Shown piece by piece: positions 32,847 to 43,230 of a stretch of 64,000 nt of DNA. Below the pieces are notes generated by a model, which was given only the letters and a program-made list of their open reading frames with translations, searched no databases and was not told the DNA's origin. This DNA comes from Didymella arachidicola (taxonomy: Eukaryota; Ascomycota; Dothideomycetes; Pleosporales; Didymellaceae): assembly GCA_016630955.3 (NCBI GenBank), contig CM049993.1:248001-312000 (forward strand), read 5' to 3'. Numbering within the stretch: the stretch's first letter is position 1; every line of letters starts with the position of its first letter. The position numbers were made by a program, and so were the translations under genes.

Positions 32847-34310
32847 GCGCGTCATCACCTCAAGTTGCACCACACATCATGACACGGACACAAGCTGGGG
32901 AAGGCAAGCGGCAATCGTGTTGAGCGAAGTCGGTCTCTGCAGACCATGCGCCCATGGGGGACACATTCTGATAGAGGAGCTTGTAGAATACTGGAAGATT
33001 TAGCGGCTCTTTGTGCAAATTATCATACACTTACCACCACTGGACAATGCAGAGTATCAACTGAGCCGTGCTGCGGACGAGGTGAGCATACTCAAGCAGA
33101 ATTACTGGCAGGATATGCAGTGGTCCAATGTGGATCTTGGCCGTCGATCCTCCCCGAGCACGAACTACTGTGTAGGTTTGCGCCTTGAAGGAATAACGTC
33201 TTCCTGCTTATCTTGACTTTGCAGTGGCAGCAACAATGCTACGTATCTCCTGTAGATACCTTCCCGCACAACAATGCAGAGCGCGCTTCGTACAGCGCTC
33301 ACTCTTTACCTCTCCAGCAGCCACAGAAGAAGCTCCACCATATGCGTACATTGCCATATTCTCTTCTGTGCATTTCAGTCACAATACTGCCAGTTCATCA
33401 GACATACAGCTGACTTATGCTACAAGGGGCTACGGCTGATTCGCAATGCAATTGTCTGAGATTCTGCTAGATTCTGCTGAATTCCATGTTGTCCTACGCG
33501 CGGTCCTTGAAGGGAAGGCGGACTTGTCATGCGTGTATGTCTATGCTTTAATGGGGGCGTCCATGGCTTCATGTGCTTGGCTTGGGTCTAGCTACGACTG
33601 TTGAGACTGTGCATAAGAGTGTTGAGCTCCTCTAGCAATGCTCCTTGAGTCAATGATCTTGCAAGTAGATCGCGTTTTCAAGACAGAGGCTGCAAGTCAC
33701 GCATGTCAATTGATTCTCCATGTTGATTGAGCACGATTCTGTATTTCTTGCAAATTCCATGCGTTTCATAACTCAACTAGCTCTACATCAGCTTGAGACG
33801 GCTTGACTTCGTAAGATATCCAATCTGTGCACCATCTGAAGTTGGTTTACTGCCACAGAGCAGCTCTCTCCTACTCACACTCCGGGGAACATACCTTCTG
33901 ACGTCATACACCCCCAATAAGCTTCTCCCAACTCTTTGGAAAGCCCCAAAACAACACCCCGAACCCACAACAGTTCGGTGCAGTACCCCGCGACTAGTCC
34001 CAGGGCTGTTCATTAATGCGGGGTGATCGGCTTAGGCTTGCCTTAACGGGTATACCGCAACAGCTCCATGATGGAAGAGGTGAACACGCGACTTCCAGCG
34101 CGTCGCGAGCAGCGAATCGCGGATGCGCGGAACGTGGCAGCTAGGGGAGAGCGGGCGAGTAACCGAGCTGGCATGAGGACGTGAGGTTTAAGGTATCGGC
34201 AACCCCTCGCGGTGTAGGTCCCCAGAGCTTGCGTGAGCGACGAAACATAGCTCCACTGTCCAGTACATCTGCATATAGCTCAGTCATTTGCTGCTTGAGA
34301 CTTCGTCAAC
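32847..34310. other. intergenic region, no gene recognised
   Basis: About 1.46 kb with short frames only. The last about 300 bases are the promoter side of the dehydrogenase gene. Confidence 0.6.
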
Positions 34311-35441
34311 ATGTCGAATGGCACTATGAACGCAGTGCGCTTCCACGGCAAGCATGATTTGCGCTACGAATCAATCCCCATACCCGAGATCAAACCAGGC
34401 CAGGTCAAGATCAGGCCCGCATGGGTAGGCATCTGCGGTACCGGTCAGTCAATACGCATCCAGCTTGTCAACACACATCTAATACAACCAGATCTACACG
34501 AGTACCTCGGCGGTCCAAACCTTTGCCCAACAACCCCCCACCCCATAACCGGCGAAACCGTGCCTATAACCTTCGGCCACGAATTCAGCGGCATCGTCGA
34601 AGACGTCGCGCCCGACGTGACAGACTACAAGAAAGGCGACCGCGTCGTCATCCAACCCATCATTTACGATGGCACCTGCACCGCCTGCGAGGCCGGGCTG
34701 CACAACTGCTGCTGGAGCAACGGGTTTCTCGGGCTGTCGGGCTGGGGCGGGGGGCTAGCAGACCACATTGTGGTGCCGACGTCGACGCTATACCATCTAC
34801 CGGACAACGTACCGCTCGAGATTGGCGCGCTGGTGGAGCCGTTAGCGGTGGGATGGCACGCTGTGAAAGTCAGTCCGTTCAAGAAGGGAGACGTGGTGCT
34901 GATTTTGGGGGGAGGGCCGATTGGGATTTCGACGATTCTGGCGCTCAAGGCGAAGGGGTGTGACAGGATCATCGTGAGCGAGGTCAGCAGGAAGAGGCAG
35001 GAGTTTGCGAAGACGTTTGGTGCGGATTATATCATCGATCCGACTAAGGAGGATATTCCGAAGCGGTGTAAGGAGTTGAGTGATGGCAAGGGTGTGCATG
35101 TTGTGTACGATTGTGCAGGCGTGCAGGCAGCGTTTGATCAGGCTGTGCATGCTACGAGACCTCGTGGGTGCATTTTGAATATTGCGATCTGGGAGAAGCC
35201 GTGCACGATCACGCCGAACCACTTCAACTTCAAGGAGAGGATGTATATGGGTATTGCGACGTACGAGGTCGGTGATTTCCAGGAGGTGATCGATGCGCTG
35301 TCGTCTGGGAGTATGAAGCCACACAAGATGATCACGCAGAGAATTAAGTTAACAGAGGTGGAGGAGAAGGGATTCAAGTCATTGATACACGACAAGGACA
35401 ACCAGGTCAAGATCTTAGTCGAAGTTGGTGGTGGAGAGTGA
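34311..35441 (+). CDS. zinc-dependent medium-chain alcohol dehydrogenase, butanediol dehydrogenase-like
   Basis: Exons 34311..34443 and 34492..35441 encode 360 residues. The 48-base intron is a multiple of three with no stop, so an unspliced frame also looks open; removing it restores the catalytic zinc loop GICGTDLHEYLGGP. Other motifs are TFGHEFSGIVEDV (zinc ligand His-Glu), CTACEAGLHNCC (structural zinc site), VEPLAVGWHAVK, and the NAD-binding LILGGGPIGISTILALKAKG. The length and the DLHEY loop fit the (R,R)-butanediol dehydrogenase/sorbitol dehydrogenase branch. It would oxidise secondary alcohols or reduce acetoin in the cytosol; the exact substrate is not determinable. Confidence 0.9.
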   Translation: MSNGTMNAVRFHGKHDLRYESIPIPEIKPGQVKIRPAWVGICGTGQSIRIQLVNTHLIQPDLHEYLGGPNLCPTTPHPITGETVPITFGHEFSGIVEDVAPDVTDYKKGDRVVIQPIIYDGTCTACEAGLHNCCWSNGFLGLSGWGGGLADHIVVPTSTLYHLPDNVPLEIGALVEPLAVGWHAVKVSPFKKGDVVLILGGGPIGISTILALKAKGCDRIIVSEVSRKRQEFAKTFGADYIIDPTKEDIPKRCKELSDGKGVHVVYDCAGVQAAFDQAVHATRPRGCILNIAIWEKPCTITPNHFNFKERMYMGIATYEVGDFQEVIDALSSGSMKPHKMITQRIKLTEVEEKGFKSLIHDKDNQVKILVEVGGGE

Positions 35442-35864
35442 AAAATGAAGTGGGTTGAGACGCAGTGGAGATGTGTCAATGATGTTTAGAGCACCTTGAT
35501 GTCGCATTAGCGTTGAAGAACGTATCGTGTTTACTGAAATGTTCCTAAGACACCCTCACATTCAAGCCACATCGAAAGTTCGAAGAACAACGATTGCTCG
35601 CATGTCGCTACGAGAGCTTCATTGCATAGTGAGCGAACAAGAACTGGGGAGGTTGCCAGAGGTGGTAGCGCCACGGTCCAAGGGCCGACTGCACAAGACG
35701 TGCTCGTCGATATGGAGGTCGTAGGCTGTCTAATCTTCGCACGTAGACTAAATGACACGGTACTGGGCAGATACCCCGTGGCACTTTAAGAAGGTGCGGA
35801 TCACAAAGATTATGAACTCTGAAGTGGCAGCTGGACAGAATCGTCGTGCATTTGGTGATACACA
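35442..35864. other. spacer between convergent genes
   Basis: 3' flanks of the dehydrogenase (+) and RING-CH (-) genes. No gene recognised. Confidence 0.6.
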
Positions 35865-36898
35865 CTACTCGTCACCGCCATCATCATCACCTTGTACATC
35901 CATCACGCGCTCGCCAGCTCTCTCGAGCGTGCGGCGGCTCCAGACGCGGACACCCTTGTAAATGGCCTGTATGCTGTCAGTACGAAATGTAGATAGACCA
36001 CTCACGTATACGTACTGCCAGGAACGTTCCTACACCAATTAGGATGATGATCCAGCTGACTTGCTCGTATCGATCTCGACCAGTTGCTCGTCCCCGACCA
36101 CCACCGATTCTGAAATACGAGAGCGGACTAGTGACAATGACTTTGAGGAAACCTAGAACACCCATCCCAGCGAACCCTTTCGCAAAGTGCTCGGTCCAGG
36201 AGTCGGGCTCGTCCTCGGGCTCAAAGAAGTAATCGCGTCGGCTGGAACTTGCCCATGGCATGAGGGTACTCCATGGATCAAAATACAGGTTCAGAATAGG
36301 GTCGGCAAAGAAGCCAAGGACAAATACCATCGACGTCATGATCAAAACGGTCAGCACAATCTGAGCAGCTGCAGAGCAATCAGTATACAGTCTCTGAGTG
36401 TCGGTTCTGCTACGACTTACTAATACTACCAACAAAACGGCCTGCTCCGAGTCGTGCGAGACGATACTTGAACCCACAGGTTGGGCATTGCCAGTAGTTT
36501 CTGCGTCCGTAGCTGGGATCCGCATGCCGCCAGGCTTGCAGACACTGATCATGGACGTATTTTGAGGAGCCTTTGCACAAACAGGGTCTAATCAGACGAC
36601 CGCCTTCGTCTTCGTAGACCACGTTGGGATAAGACGATTGCAGAAAACCCGGAAGATTATCAGAAGGAGCGTTGAAAGTAGGCTGTACAATCTCCAAGCA
36701 GATCCTGCATTGTCGCGGTGGCCAGTGAGTGCGCTTTGGACGCGAGCCCTGCCCTGTTGGTGAAGACTCGGGAGCCGAGGTACCTGTAGCCTGGGGTCTT
36801 GGTGTCGAGGAAGAAGCTGATTCAGAGGACTCTTCCTTAGGTACATCGTCCGGCCAGTACCAGCCGGGCATAGTTTGAAAGCCGGACGAGGAAGACAT
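35865..36898 (-). CDS. membrane RING-CH (MARCH-type) E3 ubiquitin ligase
   Basis: Exons 36898..36421, 36368..36016 and 35966..35865 encode 310 residues. The RING-CH finger spans about residues 63-150: CRICLE, then LIRPCLCKGSSKYVHDQCLQ and YWQCPTCGFKYRL, giving the C4HC3 ligand order with a long loop between the first and second pairs. Two hydrophobic segments follow: IVLTVLIMTSMVFVLGFF and WIIILIGVGTFLAAIY, the latter created by splicing exon 2 to exon 3. The protein ends in a short acidic tail (DDDGGDE). MARCH-family ligases ubiquitinate membrane proteins in the ER or endosomes. At 310 residues it is much smaller than Doa10/Ssm4. The first acceptor (CTGCAG rather than the nearby CTCAG) was fixed by frame. 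Confidence 0.9.
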
Positions 36899-37357
36899 TG
36901 CTTACGTGAAAGACGAACGAAAAGGCTGTCTGCCTAGGTATGTCAATTATATGCCTACCAATAAAGCCTGGAGAAGAAACATGAGCGCAAAGACGATGTT
37001 GCAAGTGCGATCAATCAGGTAACTGCGGGGATGACATCTACCAACACAAGCGCCTCAGACTGGACCCGGGGCCGACGCAGTCTAGATGTAAGTGTCACGT
37101 AGAGACACGGTGGCAGAGGAAGTTGGGGGAATAGCATCGAATGAGAAATGTTTGAAAGGCTGAGGCGGCCCAAGCGCACCTTGGCGTATGTCACGTGTAG
37201 CTCGACTGGCCCATGCGTGCTCTCCGCCGCCGCCGCCGCGTCTCGTCGATTGCCTAGCTTCGTGAGCTCCATACTCACGTTCATATCGCTCCCCGCAACG
37301 GCTGTTTGCCCTCTCTTCATATCCTCACAGCCTCCGCGTACTACGTCACATCTCATC
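36899..37357. other. divergent promoter region (RING-CH / proteasome alpha-2)
   Basis: A short spacer between two divergent genes, containing a GCC-repeat tract (GCCGCCGCCGCCGC) near 37,230. Nothing else recognised. Confidence 0.5.
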
Positions 37358-38382
37358 ATGGCTGATAGATATTCGTTCTCGCTCACTACTTTCTCACCCA
37401 GGTACACACACATACACACATTCCCCGCCGCAGTGGCCCTTGATTCAACTGCTAATATGACGGCAGTGGAAAGCTGGTACAGATTGGTATGCGCGCATCT
37501 TAGTACACAACACGTGCGAGCTGTTATCGTTAGGCAGGTACTGACTATAGCATAGAGTATGCCCTCAATGCGGTCAATCAGGGTGTCACATCCCTAGGAA
37601 TCAAGGGTACGTCTACGATCACTGTCTCTTGTGGTCAAAAGCTCACACATCTCAAAGCCACGAACGGCATCGTTCTCGCAACTGAAAAGAAGTCGTCATC
37701 ACCCCTCATCGACTCTGCATCGTCATCGAAGGTCAGCCTAGTAACACCAAACATCGGCATGGTTTACTCAGGTATGGGCCCGGACTACCGTGTTCTCGTC
37801 GACAAGGCCCGCAAGGTCTCGCACACCGAATACAAGCGCATCTACAACGAGTACCCGCCCACGAGGATATTAGTACAGGATGTGGCGCGAGTGATGCAGG
37901 AGGCGACACAGTCCGGTGGTGTCAGGCCATATGGTGTCAGCTTGCTGATCGCCGGGTGGGACGATGGCATTGAGCCCGAGGTTGAGGGCAAGAGCGAAGA
38001 GCAAGCGAGCGAAGAGAAGAAGAAGGTCAGCGGCAAGACTGGAGGTATCCTGAAGGGCGGGCCAAGTCTGTACCAGGTCGACCCTAGTGGCAGCTATTTC
38101 CCTTGGAAAGCAACGGCTATCGGCAAGAGCGCGACGAGCGCAAAGACCTTCCTTGAGAAGCGCTACACAGATGGCCTAGAGTTGGAGGACGCTATCCACA
38201 TTGCCCTTCTTACCCTAAAGGAGACGATAGAAGGAGAGATGAACGGCGACACTGTCGAGATCGGTATCGTTGGACCGCCGGAGGAAAGGCTGCTCGGCGT
38301 CGAGGGCGTCGAGGGGGCAGTGGGTCCCCGCTTCAGGAAGCTAAGCCCATCTGAGGTCGAGGACTACCTCACAAACTTGTAG
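37358..38382 (+). CDS. PRE8: 20S proteasome subunit alpha type-2
   Basis: Four exons (37358..37401, 37467..37486, 37556..37606, 37658..38382) encode 279 residues. The N-terminus MADRYSFSLTTFSPSGKLVQ, followed by IEYALNAVNQGVTSLGIK, is the alpha-subunit signature helix split over three exons, one of only 20 bases. Further family blocks are NGIVLATEKKSSSPL, IGMVYSGMGPDYRVLVDKAR and RPYGVSLLIAGWDDG. A Glu/Lys-rich insertion after GWDDG (about 30 residues) makes it longer than yeast Pre8 (250). Alpha subunits form the outer rings that gate the proteasome. No start-site doubt: the first ATG gives the conserved N-terminus. Confidence 0.96.
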
Positions 38383-38748
38383 AGATATCGGACCTCTTCA
38401 GGTGGAGCTGAGGTGTTCGCCTCTTGCGCGTCACCATGAAGTGATCTGGGCCGTCGCAGACGGTTTTACGCAAGATCGTAGACACGGACCGACTTGATGT
38501 AGCATTTACGACGAAAACCATGACATACTGTAATGCCTGTATCATCTATGCTATGAGTGCTCTGACAAGTCTGGATTATCTTGGATTGATGGATGCACAT
38601 TTCTGCTTCGTTTCTTGTGGGTTTGACCAATCATGAGCTAGCGGTAAATGAGCCTAACCTGCGCGGGTGCACTTTCAAGGTTACATACCCTCTTGACCTT
38701 CACTCACACATAATGACTTGGTCAAGCGAGTAATCGTATTATGCAACA
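38383..38748. other. spacer between proteasome and Dicer-like genes
   Basis: 3' flank of PRE8 and promoter of the Dicer-like gene. No gene recognised. Confidence 0.6.
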
Positions 38749-41700
38749 ATGGCTACCACAGTGGAGGTCGATGGGGCCATTGCAACGCCTGCGACTCCCA
38801 TCGGCGTGCCGCCGCTCGCTCTGCGCTCATATCAGGCTGAGATGGTCGAAGAAAGCCTCAGCCAAAATGTCATCGTCGTCATGGATACAGGCAGCGGGAA
38901 AACGCACATGTATGTTCGAAAGTCACAACCAGACTACGTGGGCTAACAACTACCGGAGCAGTAGAACGAACTCGAGCTGAACTCGAAACCTGCGCGCCGT
39001 CCAAGGTATGCCACCCAAGGTTTGCATCTCAACCCGTATTATGATTAACGTTGCCAAGCGTGTATGGTTCCTTGCGCCTACCGTTACGCTGTGTGAGCAG
39101 CAAAGCCAGGTCTTCAGTCACTATCTCCCAAACCACAATGTCCTTGTGCTTTCCGGCCAGGACAACGTAGATCATTGGACAGAGCAGAATGTGTGGGACT
39201 CAGTTCTCCGCAACGTTCGCATTGTCTTATCTACGCATCAGGTGTTGTACGACGCCCTTGCACATGCGTTTGTAAAGATGGATGACTTGGCTTTGTTGAT
39301 CTTCGACGAGGGTAAGCTCAACTTGCCTACCTTGGAGGTATGCAACAGCGACTGACTGACGCATAGCTCATCATTGTACGCTCAATCACCCAGCTAATCG
39401 TATCATGACACACTTCTACACCCCCAGAGTACGAAAAGGTGGTGTATACCTTCCTAAGATTCTTGGTTTGAGTGCAAGCCCAGTCATGACGGCAGATGCA
39501 ACAACACAATCATTGGAGTGAGCTTCCTTCCAGTGTGTGGAAGTCTAGTGCTAAAACATTTGTAAGGCAGATCGAGCGAAACCTACATGCAACTACAAAG
39601 ACACCGAAAAAGAGTCGCTCAGAAATGGCAAGGCATGTCCATCAACCCGAGTTGGTCCGAGTCGACTACCAAATAGATGCCCAAGCGTATTCTCGACTGG
39701 TCACTGCTCTCAATCGTACCTTTGCAGGCTATGATCTTATGCAGGACCCATTTACAACAGACCTTCTGCGGAAACAACGCGAAGGGGTCGATGTGTCACG
39801 TCAACTACAGAAACTGTTCCTCGGTCAAAAGACCTATTGCATCGAGCAACTCAGAACCTTGACAAAGAAAGCTCAAGACATGTTGATGGAGCTCGGTCCG
39901 TCTGCGAGTGATAGGTATCTGCATCAGTGCGTGGCGAGGTTTGAGAACACTATCGGCGATGCAGAACAACTCCTCGATTTCTCAAACGATGAGAAGCAGC
40001 ACTTACTAAAAGTTCTGAAAGAACTACCTTTACACGACATGGTGCCCGAGCATGCGCTCGACATGGACCGTATATCCCACAAAGTCGAAAGATTAATCGA
40101 TGTCTTAGTCAGCGAGGCTGAAGGGAAGGCCAACTTTACAGGATTGGTGTTTGTTGAGCAACGAGCATGGCTGGCTGTCTTAGCTGAGATACTGGCCTCG
40201 CATCCGCGCACCAAGAACCTGCTGCGTGTAGGTACCTTCCTGGGTACCTCAAGCTCCAGTAAGCGCAAGCAAATGATTGCAACCATGCCCGAACCAAGAA
40301 ATCAGAAAGCGACTTTGGATGATTTCCGAGCAGGCACGACCAATTTGATTCTTGCTACAAGTGTCCTGGAAGAGGGCATTGATGTATCCAGCTGCCACCT
40401 GGTAGTCTGTTTCGAACGCCCGAAGAATCTCAAAAGCTTCGTTCAAAGACGTGGACGCGCCAGGATGCAGGAGTCGAAGTACTTTATTTTCATGCCCAAC
40501 ACCGGAGGCGGCCGCCCTCCCGAGTCTTGGGAAGTTCTTGAGGATGAGATGAGGAAAGCTTATCTGGACGACATGCGACAGAGCCAACTTGCTATAGAGA
40601 GCGAGATGGAAGAAGAAGTAGGATCCCGGACTTTTGAGGTTGAAGCTACGGGCGCTCGTCTAACATTGGATGACGCCTTGTCACATCTTACCCACTTTTG
40701 TTCACTTCTTGGGTCCGGTCCCTACGTTGACCCTCGTCCGCAGTTCAAGTTCATCGAAACCAGCGACGGCATCACGGCAGAAGTCACATTGCCCATCTCA
40801 GTCGATCGCGCAGTTCGCAAAGCTATGGGCTCATGCTCGTGGCGCACAGAAAAGATGGCCAGAAAGGATGCAGCCTTCGAAGCTTACAAGACTTTGTACC
40901 ATGCCGGTCTGGTCAGTGACAATCTGCTACCCTTACGGCGGGAAACGGACGACACGGCTTTCGGATCCAACGTTCCCGATGACAGGCCTTCCATGATCCC
41001 CTCCTCGCCAACTTTAGATCCTTGGCTCTCGGTCGCACAGGAGTGGAAAGCAAAGCCGCGGGAATATTTCCAAGTCCTCATTGAGTTCAAGGGAATCGGT
41101 AAGGTCCGGCTGATCAGCACAGTCCCCATCCCAGTCACAGACAGTTTTCGGCTATACTGGAACGAGAGCAAAACCTTTCAAGTGAAAGTCACGACACGAT
41201 CTAAAACCTCACTATCAGCAGCAGACCTTGCGGCACTGCGTCTAGTTACCCGAAAAATTCTGGTATCCGTGTATGCTGGGAAGATGCAGGACGAAAGGCA
41301 TGATTTCCTGTGGTTGATAGCGCCCTGCAGTAAATCTGGCGGGGCTCTTGACTCCATCGAACTTGCAAGATGGGAGAAAGCCACAGATGGCAGTCAGTCC
41401 GCTCTGTCACTCCTAGAGAACGGCATATTCTTTCCAGGCGACTGGGGACTCATATCACAGACTGGCGATAATCGGAAGTATACTCTGCGGATGGTCGAGA
41501 AAGATGGTCAGCCGGACGCTCCAGGAGCTGAGTCAACAGACACACAACTCCAGGTCACCCGTGTACCAAAGCGACGAGATTTCTTGCACCCTCTGCTCAA
41601 AGAAGGCAACGCGAACGATGCGTACACAAGAAGTGAAACACTCGCCGCGTCAAACTGCAAAGTCGAAAACCTGCCTTCGTCTTACTCGCAGATGGCGCTG

Positions 41701-43230
41701 CTGATGCCAAGTGTTCTGCACAAGATCGAACTTGGTATGATTGCAGATGGTCTGCGAACAACCTTGCTCGGCCCTGCAGATTTCAAGGCTGCCGATTTAC
41801 CTCTTCTAGTAAGAGCGCTCACAGCGTCATCTGCCGACGATGAAGATAACTACCAGCGCCTTGAGTTTTTGGGTGATTGTATACTGAAGTTCATCGCCAG
41901 TCTACATGTCATGGCGAGCAATCCTACTTGGCCCGCTAATTACCTCACTGTAAAGAAGGGTCAAGTTGTGAGTAATGGTTTCCTGGCTCGTGGAACTCTG
42001 GCAGCCGGACTTGACCAGTTTATCACTACCAAACGCTTCACAGGAGCGAAATGGTCTCCCGGGTATTGGGCCGACGTACTCAGACACACAAAACAACCGG
42101 AGAAGATAGAGAGATCTTCGAAGTTGCTTGCCGACGTCGTGGAATCGCTCATAGGCGCGGGATATACGTGTGGTGGACTACCGAAAGCTTTCGCCTGCGT
42201 GCAGACGTTGCTGCCGCTTGAGTCTTGGTTACCGATACCTGAAGCCAATACCAGCTTGTATGAGGTGGCGCCGGCCGATCTTACAGTCACACAGTTCGAT
42301 GCTTTGGAGCCGTTGATAGGGCGTACCTTCAACAAGAAGACGTTGCTTCTAGAGGCCCTCACGCACAGCTCGTACACGGGGCCACATGTCAACAGTAGCT
42401 ACGATCGACTGGAGTTTTTCGGTGACGCTGTGCTTGACTATGTTGTCATAACACGTCTGTACGCGCACGACCCACCATTGTCGCACCTGAAGATGCACGC
42501 CATAAAGTCCGCTGTGGTTAACGCCGCATTCCTCTCATTCACCATGTTTGAGACCACAGTTGCAGAAGAGACGTTTAACAAGTCCACTTTGCAACCAGAG
42601 ATGCACCAAAGGGCACTGTGGCAGTACCTAAGATCAGGGAGCCATCAGATGACTGCCATACGAAACGTGGCATTGAAGCAACATGCAGATGTGCGAGAGC
42701 GACTCATACATGCGCTGAAGCACGACGTAGAGTTTCCCTGGCATCTTCTGGCTCTTGTGAATGCCCCGAAGTTCTTATCCGATATCGTCGAAAGCGTCAT
42801 AGGCGCCATCTATGTCGACAGCCAGGGCGACCTATCCGCCTGCGAGGCTTTTATACGACGCTTGGGCATCCTTGACTACCTCGAACGCATCCTACGCGAC
42901 GATGTGGATTGCTTGCACCCCAAAGAGCGGCTGGGTCATCTAGCCGTCGAGCGCAGTGTTGAGTATGTCCGTATGCCACTACGCGGCGAGCCCAGATTCG
43001 GCGACCTGCCACCAAGCTTCGGTGTGGGATGGAGGTGTCAGGTTAAGGTCGGTGGTGAGGAGGTAGGGGACGTCGTCGGGGGGTTGAACAGACTGAACGC
43101 TGAGACCTTCGCTGCTTGGAGAGCCAACGAGATTCTAAGAGATCAGAGGCTCGCAGTCTTAGACAACAGCGGGGGTGAAGACGTGTTCTTTGACGCCGAA
43201 GAGGGAGGGGGTGTAGCACTCGAAGACTGA
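38749..43230 (+). CDS. DCL2: Dicer-like protein 2 (DCL2), with a defective-looking first intron
   Basis: Expected exons are 38749..38909, 38957..39005, 39059..39311, 39367..39517 and 39567..43230, giving 1425 residues, the usual DCL2 size. Domains in order: helicase with Walker A VVMDTGSGKTH (about residue 45), WFLAPTVTLCEQQ, box II DEAHH; helicase C with LATSVLEEGIDVSSC and FVQRRGRARM (about 465-505); Dicer dimerisation domain (LSHLTHFCSLLGSGPY, about 575); RNase IIIa (YQRLEFLGDCILKF, about 970; LLADVVESLIGAGY); RNase IIIb (YDRLEFFGDAVLDYV, about 1150; FLSDIVESVIGAIYVD). No PAZ motif was recognised. DCL2 cuts dsRNA into small RNAs for gene silencing and mycovirus defence. The frame needs exon 2 to begin at 38957, but the two bases before it are GG, not AG. 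Neighbouring AGs break the frame. All other junctions are canonical. Confidence 0.92.
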
